IMG/VR virus record: IMGVR_UViG_3300021373_001110
Coordinates: 1 to 25,305 of that record
DNA: 25,305 nucleotides
Strand: one strand, 5' to 3'
From: a virus
Shown: positions 14,075 through 21,599 of the stretch, one piece after another
How the letters are laid out: every line of letters begins with the position of its first letter
Position numbering within the stretch: the stretch's first letter is position 1
The notes under the pieces: generated by a model
What the model was told of the DNA's origin: nothing
The model's input: the letters and a program-made list of their open reading frames with translations, nothing else
Database searches by the model: none
Program-made: the position numbers and the translations under genes

Positions 14075-15234
14075 TATTGTTGTACCTGTGTTACTTGTAA
14101 AAGACACGCTGGCGCCGCTGGCGAATAGCTAGTTGCTGAAGTTGCCAACAAAGTTACATTTGTGTCGCTGGTTGCGTATTTTACTTGTATGTAATCGTTT
14201 GCTGCTAACCTGAAAAAGTTAGAGTTTGTGTAGTCAACATATGTTCCATTATCTTTTATTGAGACATATGCAGACGAATTAGCAATATTTGTACCATTCT
14301 TGGCAAACCAAAAATGCAAGTCCTTTACGCTGGAATTGTTAGACTTAATTTGTACGTTAAAGCTAAATCGGTACAATCCGCTGTTCTCTACCTTTACCTG
14401 GGTCTGTGGAGATCCTTCTAATACAACACCATGGCTTATTTCTGTGTTTGTGAAGTACAAAGTAGTCGCGGCGTTGGCAACACTGGGCGATTGCGTTGTA
14501 GTGCTAAACTCCCCGTAGTATTTGTCTTTTTGCTTTATAAAATCTACAAATATAACGCCATTTACAGCATCGGCAATTGTTACATACCCGACGTTAACAA
14601 TTTGATTTGGCGTTAACGGCTTATAGCCGGCAATACGACCTGGAACAGCAGCATCTGCATATAGCTCTTGTCCAGCGGTCCAAAATTCAAAGTAATCTGC
14701 CTGGATCGTGTCTAGGTCCCGCACAAGTCCATAAGATGTTGCCAGGCCAGTTTGGCCAGCCAGTATTGTCTCAGTGGTAACGCCTAAAACCTTGTGGACA
14801 TCCATAGATCCGTCAGCATTAAACTTTACAAATTTAACTCTGCCGTCTGCAGTAACGCCATCGAAAGCAACTAATGTGCCATTTTCTAGAGTTGCGCCAG
14901 TGTCATTATACCCGTAGGCATACACCTCTTGGCCGACCTGCTGCACCACACCATTACCATGACCGATGTTTAATGTGTTGTCTATATTGTTCCAGTGAAC
15001 CCTGCCGTTTTGCTCCAAAACCGGGGCGTTAAGATCAAAATCTATATAATCTGACTTTTGCTGCTGGGTAAGATTAGCTGTTTGACTGTCACCTTCGATC
15101 TGGCTTGTCGCAATTGCATTGTCATTTTCGACTACCGTCTTAAATGCTGTCTCCATAGCACGCACATCTCTTGGCTCTTTGTCACTAAAAAGCCTTCCAA
15201 GCATTTGACGGGTAAATATGACCGGAAATGGCAT
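14074..15234 (-). CDS. Virion structural protein with jelly-roll-like C-terminus, at the tail-needle position
   Basis: This 386-residue protein follows gp10, where P22 has the tail needle gp26. The N-terminus (MPFPVIFTRQMLGRLFSDKE, then a helix around 20-50) could be the tail-docking part. The middle (about 75-240) is beta-rich with many Gly, Asp and Val (for example VQQVGQEVYAYGYNDTGATL). It looks like repeats found in phage structural proteins. The last 140 residues (from about GEFSTTTQS) alternate strands in the manner of C1q/TNF-type jelly rolls: YFTNTEISHGVVLEGS, YRFSFNVQIKSN, LHFWFAKNGTNIANSS. Sf6 has a TNF-like knob on its needle, so a needle or fibre role is reasonable. Unlike gp26, no long coiled coil is visible, so a capsid or tail decoration role remains open. 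The TGATG junction with gp10 suggests coupling. Confidence 0.7.
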   Translation of the reverse strand: MPFPVIFTRQMLGRLFSDKEPRDVRAMETAFKTVVENDNAIATSQIEGDSQTANLTQQQKSDYIDFDLNAPVLEQNGRVHWNNIDNTLNIGHGNGVVQQVGQEVYAYGYNDTGATLENGTLVAFDGVTADGRVKFVKFNADGSMDVHKVLGVTTETILAGQTGLATSYGLVRDLDTIQADYFEFWTAGQELYADAAVPGRIAGYKPLTPNQIVNVGYVTIADAVNGVIFVDFIKQKDKYYGEFSTTTQSPSVANAATTLYFTNTEISHGVVLEGSPQTQVKVENSGLYRFSFNVQIKSNNSSVKDLHFWFAKNGTNIANSSAYVSIKDNGTYVDYTNSNFFRLAANDYIQVKYATSDTNVTLLATSATSYSPAAPACLLQVTQVQQ

Positions 15235-16727
15235 CAGTAAGCCATTGGCTCTAATTGAGCCTCCAGTCGCAACACGCTAATGAATGCCCTAGAATCGCCT
15301 CTAAATCGCTGTATGCGGAAGTTTCTAAGCATCCCTTGCTGACGCCACACCAATCTCTTGTTGCGGTCTCCGGGCTTCCCTGTGCTTATCCTGCGGTCCT
15401 GTGACCACACCTGACCGTCAACACTGTATGAAGTAGTAATTGTAGGGTCATCCTGGTTGGTAAACTCTTGGCCATTCCTGCCAGTAATAGCGACCAGCTC
15501 AAGCTCATGAACAAGAGCGCCATTTCCGCCGTTGTAAATAAACCCGGTACTAAACTCCCAGGGAATAATGCTACGGCCTTGTGTAGATATCTTGTCGCTA
15601 TACTCGCATCGCCTGCCTGTAAGATGCTCACAGACTACCCACTTGTTATTGTAGTACCAGATATCACGGTAATTGTATTTACCAACACCACTCTCTGCAG
15701 AAGATAGAATATGCCATGTGTAGCCGCCGCCCATTGCCTGGCCAACATTAGCATCAAACACTAAGGTCTTGTCTGGCAAATGCACCAGAAGCTCATCCAG
15801 GCTTTTGCCGGTTTTGGTTTCAAACCTTACTTTCGAAAGCTGCTCATCTGTGTAATCCAACAGCATAGTGTCCACAGTCTTGGTGCTGATTTTGACAGCT
15901 GCGCCATTTACCCCTAGATATATGGAAGGGGCCTCGTTTCGATATCCGCCCAAAAATGCAATGCTATCTTTATAAACACAGCAAGCATCTCGACCGATTG
16001 CTCCCTTCATAATCTGGGCGCCCTCTACTCTACGGAAGGGGAATCCTGTGCCACCAACATTCTGGAACACCTCGATAGTGTTTTTGTTAATAGCGTAAAC
16101 TTCGTTGCGTATTTTGTGCAGCGCAACCACCTCATCCGGGTCGATCTCAGAGCTTCCATATTTAAATGGGCTAAAGCTTGTAGGGTCGTCGATATCACTA
16201 ACCACTAAAAACTCGCCGTCAGTGGTCATGTAGTAGCCGTCAATGAATATGGCGTCTTTTACTACGCCAAGATCTGGATCTGTCACCTCAACAAATACTT
16301 CGCCAGTAGTTCCTACTTGGCCGCCTTTGTAGTTGTAAAGGTAAAGCTTGTTGTTTGAAGCGATTGAAATAAGGTCAAACCCATAGTCTAAACGTGCAGG
16401 TTTTTCTGGATCGTCTGCATGCGCTTCGATAACAATGTTATTTCCGCTGCTATCAACCAGGGATGTTATGGCGTCTCCATACCTAAAAAGCCTGTCGCCA
16501 ACCACACGAATAACGCCATCCTGGTTATAACCTGTCGGGCGTATCACTCCGCGTGATATAGCGTTAACAGCCTGGCCTAAGTGGGTAACACCATCAGTTG
16601 GCCGTAGGTTTCCAGCTGGACCGCTCACTTCGTTGGTTTGCGGAACTAAACGCATGTTTACAGGTAAAGCCGCCAGGAGATCTGGGCTGTTTGAAGTGTA
16701 AATCCCTTGCGCGATATTTATCTGCAT
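15234..16727 (-). CDS. Tail hub/DNA-stabilisation protein, P22 gp10-like
   Basis: This 497-residue protein matches P22 gp10 (472 residues), the second ring of the portal-tail adaptor, which holds the packaged DNA and binds the tailspike and needle. Matching landmarks are LLAALPVNMRLVPQ near 18-31, SRGVIRPTGYN, DGEFLVVSDIDDPTSF, NTIEVFQNVGGTGFPF, AQIMKGAIGRDACCVYKDSI, ELLVHLPDKTLVFDA, and WHILSSAE near the C-terminal third. The end KRLVWRQQGMLRNFRIQRF matches the gp10 C-terminus. Its length agrees with the family. The start is ATG at 16727, 4 bases after the previous stop. Unlike P22, it does not directly follow gp4; two other genes lie between. Family membership is well supported. Confidence 0.9.
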   Translation of the reverse strand: MQINIAQGIYTSNSPDLLAALPVNMRLVPQTNEVSGPAGNLRPTDGVTHLGQAVNAISRGVIRPTGYNQDGVIRVVGDRLFRYGDAITSLVDSSGNNIVIEAHADDPEKPARLDYGFDLISIASNNKLYLYNYKGGQVGTTGEVFVEVTDPDLGVVKDAIFIDGYYMTTDGEFLVVSDIDDPTSFSPFKYGSSEIDPDEVVALHKIRNEVYAINKNTIEVFQNVGGTGFPFRRVEGAQIMKGAIGRDACCVYKDSIAFLGGYRNEAPSIYLGVNGAAVKISTKTVDTMLLDYTDEQLSKVRFETKTGKSLDELLVHLPDKTLVFDANVGQAMGGGYTWHILSSAESGVGKYNYRDIWYYNNKWVVCEHLTGRRCEYSDKISTQGRSIIPWEFSTGFIYNGGNGALVHELELVAITGRNGQEFTNQDDPTITTSYSVDGQVWSQDRRISTGKPGDRNKRLVWRQQGMLRNFRIQRFRGDSRAFISVLRLEAQLEPMAY

Positions 16728-16731
16728 AGTC

Positions 16732-17205
16732 TTAGCTTATTTTATTTGCTGTTAAGAAAACACGTGTTTCAGCCAATGTAGTCACTGAACCAACTTGCCT
16801 AATTCTGAACCTAAAGTTAGTTTCGCTGCCACCTAAAGTAGTACGCTCTATATACCAGGCTAAAAAACTATTACTTGGCATTGCAATCCAGGAATTTGTG
16901 GCAGAGCCGCTTAGAGCAGCACCTTCCACATTATCAGCTCGCATTTCGTAATCGCCAGGCGTGCCAGCACCAGTGTGCCATTTAAAGCTGTCCTCGACAC
17001 CGTTCTGGGCGTTTCTAAAAAAACCAAACCCAGAAAGGGATGGAGTTGGCATATTGCTTAGCTCCCACGTTGCCCGGACCGTTGGCAGTCCAGACTTCGT
17101 AGAAAAAAACACATCACCCTGCTCATCAGACGGCAGGAATGCTTGATATCCTCCCGTCACTGCCTGCTCTTGAGTACCCCAAAGCTTCGGGCTACCCGGA
17201 TACAT
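16732..17205 (-). CDS. Hypothetical structural-type protein between gp4 and gp10 (157 residues)
   Basis: I do not recognise the family. The protein starts MYPGSPKLWGTQEQAVTGGY and is beta-rich, with many Gly, Ser, Thr and aromatic residues. Strands such as VFFSTKSGLPTVRATWELS and FLAWYIERTTLGGSETNFRF (partial: FLAWYIERTTLGG) suggest a beta-sandwich, as in small tail or capsid accessory proteins. No signal peptide or membrane segment is visible. The ATG at 17205 shares its A with the upstream stop (TAATG). It belongs to a pair, with the preceding 386-residue gene, that separates the two P22-like adaptor genes. That position suggests a virion protein, probably tail- or head-associated. Confidence 0.7.
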   Translation of the reverse strand: MYPGSPKLWGTQEQAVTGGYQAFLPSDEQGDVFFSTKSGLPTVRATWELSNMPTPSLSGFGFFRNAQNGVEDSFKWHTGAGTPGDYEMRADNVEGAALSGSATNSWIAMPSNSFLAWYIERTTLGGSETNFRFRIRQVGSVTTLAETRVFLTANKIS

Positions 17206-18365
17206 TATGCGAATCCTTTAAGAAGGTTCCCGTACCATACAGAGCCAACACGTGTTGCCTGGAGAACATCGACAGCGTTTGCTCCAGTGCTAAGTACCGG
17301 CGTTACACCGCCAGGCCATTTAAACTCTGAAGGCCAAGCGATAGTTCTGCTGCCAGTGCTATCCTGGGCGAATCGAATAACCAATCCTTGACCATCCGCC
17401 GCGTTTGTCACATTAAATGTAGTGACGTTTGCGCCCATGTCAACTCTGAACTGATTGGTTTGATCCATGTCAAGTGTAACCGTGCTTCCACTAGCTGCCA
17501 CAGTATCTATGTCCATGTAGGACGAAGCGCTAAATCTAACCTTACCGCTTAAAGTTGGGCCGCTTGAGAAGACTAAGTTACCTGCACCGCCTGTTGTGCC
17601 TACCACACCGGCCCGTAAATCAACAGCAGAGCCAGCTGACAAAAAGTTTTTCAGATCGCTGCCAACATTTGCTACATTGGCAATGGTATAACCAGTGCAG
17701 TTAGCCAGGTTTCCGCTTGTTACTGTCCCTAAGTTGGGCGTAATAAGTGTCGGGCTTGTTCCAAATACCAGATTTCCTGTACCAGTCTCGTTGGTAACAG
17801 CAGCGGCAAGCTGTGCTGACGTTGCAGCAAATGTGTTGTCGCTTAGGTCAATGGTTTTGTTGGTCAAAGTCTGAGCAGCAGTAGTAGTAACGATATCTGC
17901 GCCAGAGATCTGTGGGTTGTTTACAATTGTGTACCAGGTGCTTTGCAGCTTGTTAAATCGAATTGTAAAGGTAGATGTAGCACTAAAGCCAGACGGTACA
18001 CCTACTGTAGTGCCACCGTTGGCATTTACAGTCAGTGCAGTAATTGTCTGGGTAGATACAAAAATAATTTCCTGGCCATCGAAACAGTCTGCGGCGGCTG
18101 GCAGTGTAATAGTGCCTGTAGCCAAAGTGCCTGCTGGGTTTAAGATCACCTGAAGGTTGCTAGTAGCAGAGAGCTGCAGATTAAATCCAGTAACCGGCGC
18201 ACTGATCTGCACTTCGTAGTTTGGATCTGCAAAATTGTCTTTTACATACTGCAGCACAGTAGAGAATGATGCTTTTCTAGCATCTCCCTGGTTGCTGGAG
18301 TAAACAGGAACCTGGTCGGACCCGGCAACAGCATTTACTGCAGATAATTGGTTAATAGTCGGCAT
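17205..18365 (-). CDS. Beta-rich virion structural protein, fibre-like (386 residues)
   Basis: The N-terminus MPTINQLSAVNAVAGSDQVP, followed by VYSSNQGDARKAS and a helix, is an opening I know from structural proteins of uncultured marine phages. A beta-rich region with TLPAAADCFDGQEIIFVS follows. The block AAQTLTNKTIDLSDNTF leads into SAQLAAAVTNETGTGNLVF, GTSPTLITPNLGTVTSGNLA and NCTGYTIANVANVG; these are standard modules of tail fibre shafts. It ends with strands such as QTNQFRVDMGANVTTFNV and a C-terminal TRVGSVWYGNLLKGFA. The shaft modules and the lack of a head-binding domain suggest a side fibre or decoration protein. The start is ATG at 18365, 10 bases after gp4. The role is inferred; the structural class is fairly secure. 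Confidence 0.75.
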   Translation of the reverse strand: MPTINQLSAVNAVAGSDQVPVYSSNQGDARKASFSTVLQYVKDNFADPNYEVQISAPVTGFNLQLSATSNLQVILNPAGTLATGTITLPAAADCFDGQEIIFVSTQTITALTVNANGGTTVGVPSGFSATSTFTIRFNKLQSTWYTIVNNPQISGADIVTTTAAQTLTNKTIDLSDNTFAATSAQLAAAVTNETGTGNLVFGTSPTLITPNLGTVTSGNLANCTGYTIANVANVGSDLKNFLSAGSAVDLRAGVVGTTGGAGNLVFSSGPTLSGKVRFSASSYMDIDTVAASGSTVTLDMDQTNQFRVDMGANVTTFNVTNAADGQGLVIRFAQDSTGSRTIAWPSEFKWPGGVTPVLSTGANAVDVLQATRVGSVWYGNLLKGFA

Positions 18366-18375
18366 AAGTAATTCC

Positions 18376-18849
18376 TTAATTAAAGTCTAATTCGCCATCA
18401 TCTCCAGCCAGTAAAGGATCAGACGGCGGATTGATATATGGCCGATCTGTGTCCTTCTTACCTGCACCTCGCGGTAAGGTTCCAGGGAGCTGTTGTTCTG
18501 AGGGTTTTGCAAACCGCTCCAAGAGTGTTCTATATCCACTTCTTGCTTGCTGTTTGGTTTCTGGCATTACCGCTTTTCCGTATGAAGGGGCAAGCTTTAC
18601 ACCAAGATTAGTAATAATTGCTTCGTGAGCAAAATCTGGGACCATTGTTACTGTGTCCAGATCTGAATCAGATGGATTGTTGACCAATGGGTAGCCAAGG
18701 CGGATGCCATAGCTGTTCCACTGAGCAATCATAGTGTCTAAACGACGTAAGGCGCTTTGTAGTTGTTCTGGCGTCAAATCAAATACGTAATTAGCCAGGC
18801 CAATCTCTTCTAATGCCTGAGTAATGTATTCGCGCTTTGTCCATCCCAT
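18376..18849 (-). CDS. Tail accessory factor, P22 gp4-like head-tail adaptor
   Basis: This 157-residue protein resembles P22 gp4 (166 residues), which binds the portal after packaging and starts tail assembly. It shows the family pattern: TKREYITQALEEIGLANYVF, then TPEQLQSALRRLDTMIAQWN, a turn with YGIRLGYPL, and HEAIITNLGVKLAPSYGKAV followed by a long helix. The C-terminal 45 residues are Pro/Gly-rich and probably extended, as in gp4. P22 gp4 has been reported to have muramidase activity; I see no clear catalytic motif here. The ATG at 18849 has TGGAG 9 bases upstream. The gene is the first after the coat-protein terminator, so it needs read-through or its own start signal. The assignment is well supported by sequence pattern and by gp10 nearby. 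Confidence 0.87.
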   Translation of the reverse strand: MGWTKREYITQALEEIGLANYVFDLTPEQLQSALRRLDTMIAQWNSYGIRLGYPLVNNPSDSDLDTVTMVPDFAHEAIITNLGVKLAPSYGKAVMPETKQQARSGYRTLLERFAKPSEQQLPGTLPRGAGKKDTDRPYINPPSDPLLAGDDGELDFN

Positions 18850-18872
18850 CCCGTATCGCTCCAGTTGTTAAT

Positions 18873-18900
18873 AAAAAGGGGGCGGCGAACCACCCCCCTT
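18873..18900 (-). terminator. Intrinsic terminator after the coat protein gene
   Basis: On the minus strand the RNA folds as AAGGGGGGTGG-UUCG-CCGCCCCCTTTTT. This gives an 11-base-pair stem, counting two G-U pairs, with the very stable UUCG tetraloop, directly followed by a T-tract. It lies 18 bases after the coat-protein stop codon. The structure is textbook for Rho-independent termination and probably limits transcription into the tail genes. Confidence 0.9.
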
Positions 18901-18918
18901 AAACCTGTTAACCAAATA

Positions 18919-20202
18919 TTACTGGTTGAACAGAATGATACCAGACATCTCTGGCTGCTTGTTAACAACACCAAACAGAGTATCGCAGCGATACTTAGTA
19001 GTCATAGTGTTGATATCGTAGAACTTCTGCATAACCAGCTCAATGCCCTGGTCAGTAGTGCCACGAAGTACAGAAACACCAGCGTTATCAGGCATTGCAT
19101 AACGACCAGCAAGAAGCTCCATAGAGTCTTTCTGCCAGAATGGGTTAGCTGCAGCAGTAGTAGTGTTCAGGAAGGTGATCGCTTTGTTGTTAGCCTCGGA
19201 AGTCACTTCACAGTTCTTGTACTGATCGCCAGACTCAGCAGATCCCTGACCAGAAATAATTGGTGGGCTGATAGTCATGGTAGTACCAGAGTCAACAGAC
19301 ATAACACGGAAAGTCTTCAGCTGACCAGTGCTCTGCTTAGTGATGTGGTGAACGGCTTCTACACCTGCGATGGTGAAGCAGTCGCCAGCAGCAACATTAG
19401 TAGTAGCAGAAACAGTGATCTGGTCTGAACGGTTATCTACGTTGATCTGACCGCCAACAGCGGTGCTGGTAGCAGATGGCTCGTAGTAGTTGTTAGCAGA
19501 CGCACGCATGTCAACAGTCAGTGAACCGCCGCCAGCAGCAGCAGTCAGACGGTTTGCATAGTCAAGCTTGTAAGTGTCAAAGCTTGCTACCTGACCAACA
19601 AATGCACGCTCGTAAGCAGTAGCAGACTTGTCACCACCGAATGAACGGTTAGCACCGCCACCAGCAAGGTTACTTGCCATGCCATTGTAATCACGGCTTG
19701 AAAGAGCCAGGTAACGATCGTAGTCGGGAACACCCTGCTCGTTCATTACAGCTTCGATTTCAGCAACATCATCAAAACCAGTTGCAGCGCCTGTGCGCTT
19801 AACTACCAGGCTACCCTGAGTAGCAGCAACATCCATGATAGCGACGTTGATGTCAGATGCCAGCTTCTGCTTAGCAGCGTCAGCCAGGCGGTTTTCCTGG
19901 AGAGCATCACGCAGTTCTTTGGCGTCAAGAGTGAAAGGTACAGACTTGCTGAAACCAATAGTTGAAGGTACAGCCAGCTGAGTTGAATCCTTATACTGCG
20001 CTGAAATATCAGTGCCAGGTGCGGCATTGATAGATGTAGCAATGTAAGGCTGTGGGCGCCAGATAGTGTCGTTTGCACGCTCCATCATGGTCTGGTCAGT
20101 GTTATAAACACCAACATTTCGTGATAATACCAAAGCGTCTTGGAAACCTTCCAGGATGCTCTCAAACGCGACGCGTTCTTCTTTGTTAAATGCATTAGCC
20201 AT
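18919..20202 (-). CDS. Major capsid protein, P22 coat (gp5) family
   Basis: This 427-residue protein matches P22 gp5 (430 residues), a HK97-fold coat protein with an inserted I-domain. Matching landmarks are MMERANDTIWRPQPYIATS (39-57) for the P22 strip with NTIWMP, TLDAKELRDALQENRLADAA (91-110), and the following KQKLASDINVAIMDVAATQG (111-130) leading to SLVVKR. The Thr/Ser/Asn-rich middle agrees with the insertion domain. The ATG at 20202 has AGGA about 9 bases upstream in an AT-rich leader, suiting strong translation. Codon use differs from the neighbours: in the last 37 codons nearly all are favoured types (AAC, TTC, ATC, GGT, CTG, ACT), as expected of a highly expressed gene. Scaffold precedes it and a strong terminator follows. 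Confidence 0.92.
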   Translation of the reverse strand: MANAFNKEERVAFESILEGFQDALVLSRNVGVYNTDQTMMERANDTIWRPQPYIATSINAAPGTDISAQYKDSTQLAVPSTIGFSKSVPFTLDAKELRDALQENRLADAAKQKLASDINVAIMDVAATQGSLVVKRTGAATGFDDVAEIEAVMNEQGVPDYDRYLALSSRDYNGMASNLAGGGANRSFGGDKSATAYERAFVGQVASFDTYKLDYANRLTAAAGGGSLTVDMRASANNYYEPSATSTAVGGQINVDNRSDQITVSATTNVAAGDCFTIAGVEAVHHITKQSTGQLKTFRVMSVDSGTTMTISPPIISGQGSAESGDQYKNCEVTSEANNKAITFLNTTTAAANPFWQKDSMELLAGRYAMPDNAGVSVLRGTTDQGIELVMQKFYDINTMTTKYRCDTLFGVVNKQPEMSGIILFNQ

Positions 20203-20230
20203 TTTAAATATTCCTAAATTAAAAAATTAT

Positions 20231-21139
20231 TTAGGCTCGTTTCAGACTCCGCTTATACTGCATCACTTTATCCATGTTGCCAGTTTTAGCGGCTTCTTCA
20301 CGTAGCCGTTCTAAGGTTGAGTCAACAGCTCCGGAAGACTTAGTGCCTGACTTAAATGTCTTTTCGGGCTGGGCTTTCGCCTTGCGATTAGTTACTTTCA
20401 ATTGTGTCTCCAGTTTTGCTACCGCAAAGGCAAAGGACACAGGGTTGTCGATATCTGCTAGTTCTTTCGCCTTCTTTGGGTTTTTGCCAAGTGCATATAC
20501 CAATAGTGCAGGGTTTTCTGCTCCTTCAAGCAAAATACCTTGCTGGGTGTTGTTCAGCGTATTTTCAATTAAATGCTCAGCTGACTCAAAATCACGAACC
20601 TTTAGCTCTGATCGCTTTTGAGCGTATCCTTCAAGCTTAGACTGCCAAACCTCTTCAGCTTTTTTAAGCTTCTGCTGTTCGACGGCCTGCTGCTCATCCA
20701 TGTGCCGCTTATCGTCGTAATATTGCGCTAATTGCTTTTCATAAGCATTTACGTCATACCCAAGGTCTTCAAGGCTAGGCTTTACAAGCTCTTTAGGCGC
20801 CGGATTGGACTCAGCTGCCTGGTCGTTAAGCTTTGCTTCAAGCTCCTTGTTTTTTCGCTGCAACTCCCGATTAGTTTTACGTACTTCTTTAACCCATTCA
20901 GGCGCTGGACTGCTATCTTCGTCGGTGGGCGGCGCATCCTCACCAATCTGGACTATTACTTCGTCGTCATCTGACTCATCTGACTCATCTGCATCTTCCG
21001 AATCTGATTCCTCTGTGATCTCATCCTGGTCTGCATCAGACTGTTCAGGACTCTCTTCGGTTTCTTCTTCGACTTCAACTTCTTCGTCAATTGACTCCTC
21101 AATTACTTCATCCAGATTTTCATCTGCCAATTCGTTCAT
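20231..21139 (-). CDS. Scaffolding protein, P22 gp8-like by position and size
   Basis: This 302-residue protein sits directly before the coat gene, and P22 gp8 has 303 residues. The first 75 residues are extremely acidic (runs of Glu, Asp and Ser). A coiled-coil-like helix follows from about 82 to 110 and another from 135 to 180. The C-terminus is basic: LERLREEAAKTGNMDKVMQY (277-296), then KRSLKRA. In P22 a basic C-terminal helix-turn-helix binds coat, and this end would fit that role. Scaffold guides procapsid assembly and then leaves. The ATG at 21139 has AGGGG 6 bases upstream. The family is inferred from order, composition and length; direct residue identity to gp8 is low. Confidence 0.85.
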   Translation of the reverse strand: MNELADENLDEVIEESIDEEVEVEEETEESPEQSDADQDEITEESDSEDADESDESDDDEVIVQIGEDAPPTDEDSSPAPEWVKEVRKTNRELQRKNKELEAKLNDQAAESNPAPKELVKPSLEDLGYDVNAYEKQLAQYYDDKRHMDEQQAVEQQKLKKAEEVWQSKLEGYAQKRSELKVRDFESAEHLIENTLNNTQQGILLEGAENPALLVYALGKNPKKAKELADIDNPVSFAFAVAKLETQLKVTNRKAKAQPEKTFKSGTKSSGAVDSTLERLREEAAKTGNMDKVMQYKRSLKRA

Positions 21140-21224
21140 CGTTTTCCCCTGTTAAACTCACCCATTCAAACGGCTGGGCGGATGCCGGTACTACAATTCT
21201 GCTGTCATATACAGCATTTTGCAA

Positions 21225-21320
21225 TTATTTGCACATTTTTTTCTTGCCACCCTTCTTGGTGGTTTTTTTCTTAGGTGGTCGGCCCACTTTGCTGCCGTAT
21301 GTACCTTTACCTGCTGGCAT
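21225..21320 (-). CDS. 31-residue lysine-rich mini-protein
   Basis: The reading frame encodes 31 residues starting MPAGKGTYGSKVGRPPKKKT and ending in further Lys/Gly and a single Cys. The ATG at 21320 has a GGAG site 6 bases upstream, well placed for translation. I recall near-identical short proteins (MPAGKGTYGSxVGRPPKKK) in several marine phages at the same position before the capsid genes, so I regard it as real despite its size. The RPPKKK run is similar to minor-groove or nucleic-acid-binding tails. It follows another lysine-rich gene and precedes the very acidic scaffold. Function is unknown; DNA or scaffold binding are inferences. Confidence 0.7.
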   Translation of the reverse strand: MPAGKGTYGSKVGRPPKKKTTKKGGKKKMCK

Positions 21321-21329
21321 AATAGTCTC

Positions 21330-21599
21330 CTATTTACGTTTTGACTTAGCCCCGGAACATTTCCAGCGCTTTCTTGATAAATTGTTTGGAGTGTTAGGGT
21401 CATTTTGCTTTTTCTTAGGCAGTCTTTTCTTGATGCCTAAGCTTCGGGCGCAATATGAATCACCTTTACTGGTTCCAGGCTTCACTCTTGGCCCGCCACC
21501 CTTTGCTTTGCCGGCCTGGCCGTAGCTAACCTTTTTGCCGCTTGCAGTAACTTTAACTTTTGCCTTACCTTTTGCAGGACCTTTCTTCTTAACGGGCAT
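21330..21599 (-). CDS. Lysine-rich small protein (89 residues)
   Basis: This strongly basic protein begins MPVKKKGPAKGKAKVKVTAS and continues with Gly/Lys-rich sequence. A conserved-looking core KPGTSKGDSYCARSLGIKKR (59-66 is the CARS part) precedes a Lys/Arg/Asn tail. I recall the motif KGDSYCARS..GIKKR from a recurrent small family in marine phages (possibly DUF6321); its function is not known to me. The ATG at 21599 overlaps the end of the large upstream gene by 11 bases, so translation is probably coupled. The extreme basicity suggests nucleic acid or acidic-protein binding, for example inside the head. Confidence 0.72.
   Translation of the reverse strand: MPVKKKGPAKGKAKVKVTASGKKVSYGQAGKAKGGGPRVKPGTSKGDSYCARSLGIKKRLPKKKQNDPNTPNNLSRKRWKCSGAKSKRK

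Noticed and set aside
14075-14107. GTG at 14107 as the start of the small beta-rich protein
   Set aside because: It lacks a ribosome-binding site and would add 11 residues encoded inside the previous gene; the ATG in the TAATG junction is better.
18865-19428. 187-residue open frame on the plus strand opposite the coat gene
   Set aside because: It lies wholly antisense to the well-supported coat gene and the terminator, has no recognisable domain, and its openness follows from the coat gene's codon bias.
21200-21216. 6-bp hairpin (TGCTGT/ACAGCA) before the scaffold gene, followed by TTTT on the plus strand
   Set aside because: The T-tract is on the wrong strand for the operon and no plus-strand gene ends there; the stem is short enough to be chance.
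21191-21403. 70-residue minus-strand frame overlapping both lysine-rich genes
   Set aside because: It conflicts with the 31-residue frame, which has a better ribosome-binding site and a recognisable sequence type.
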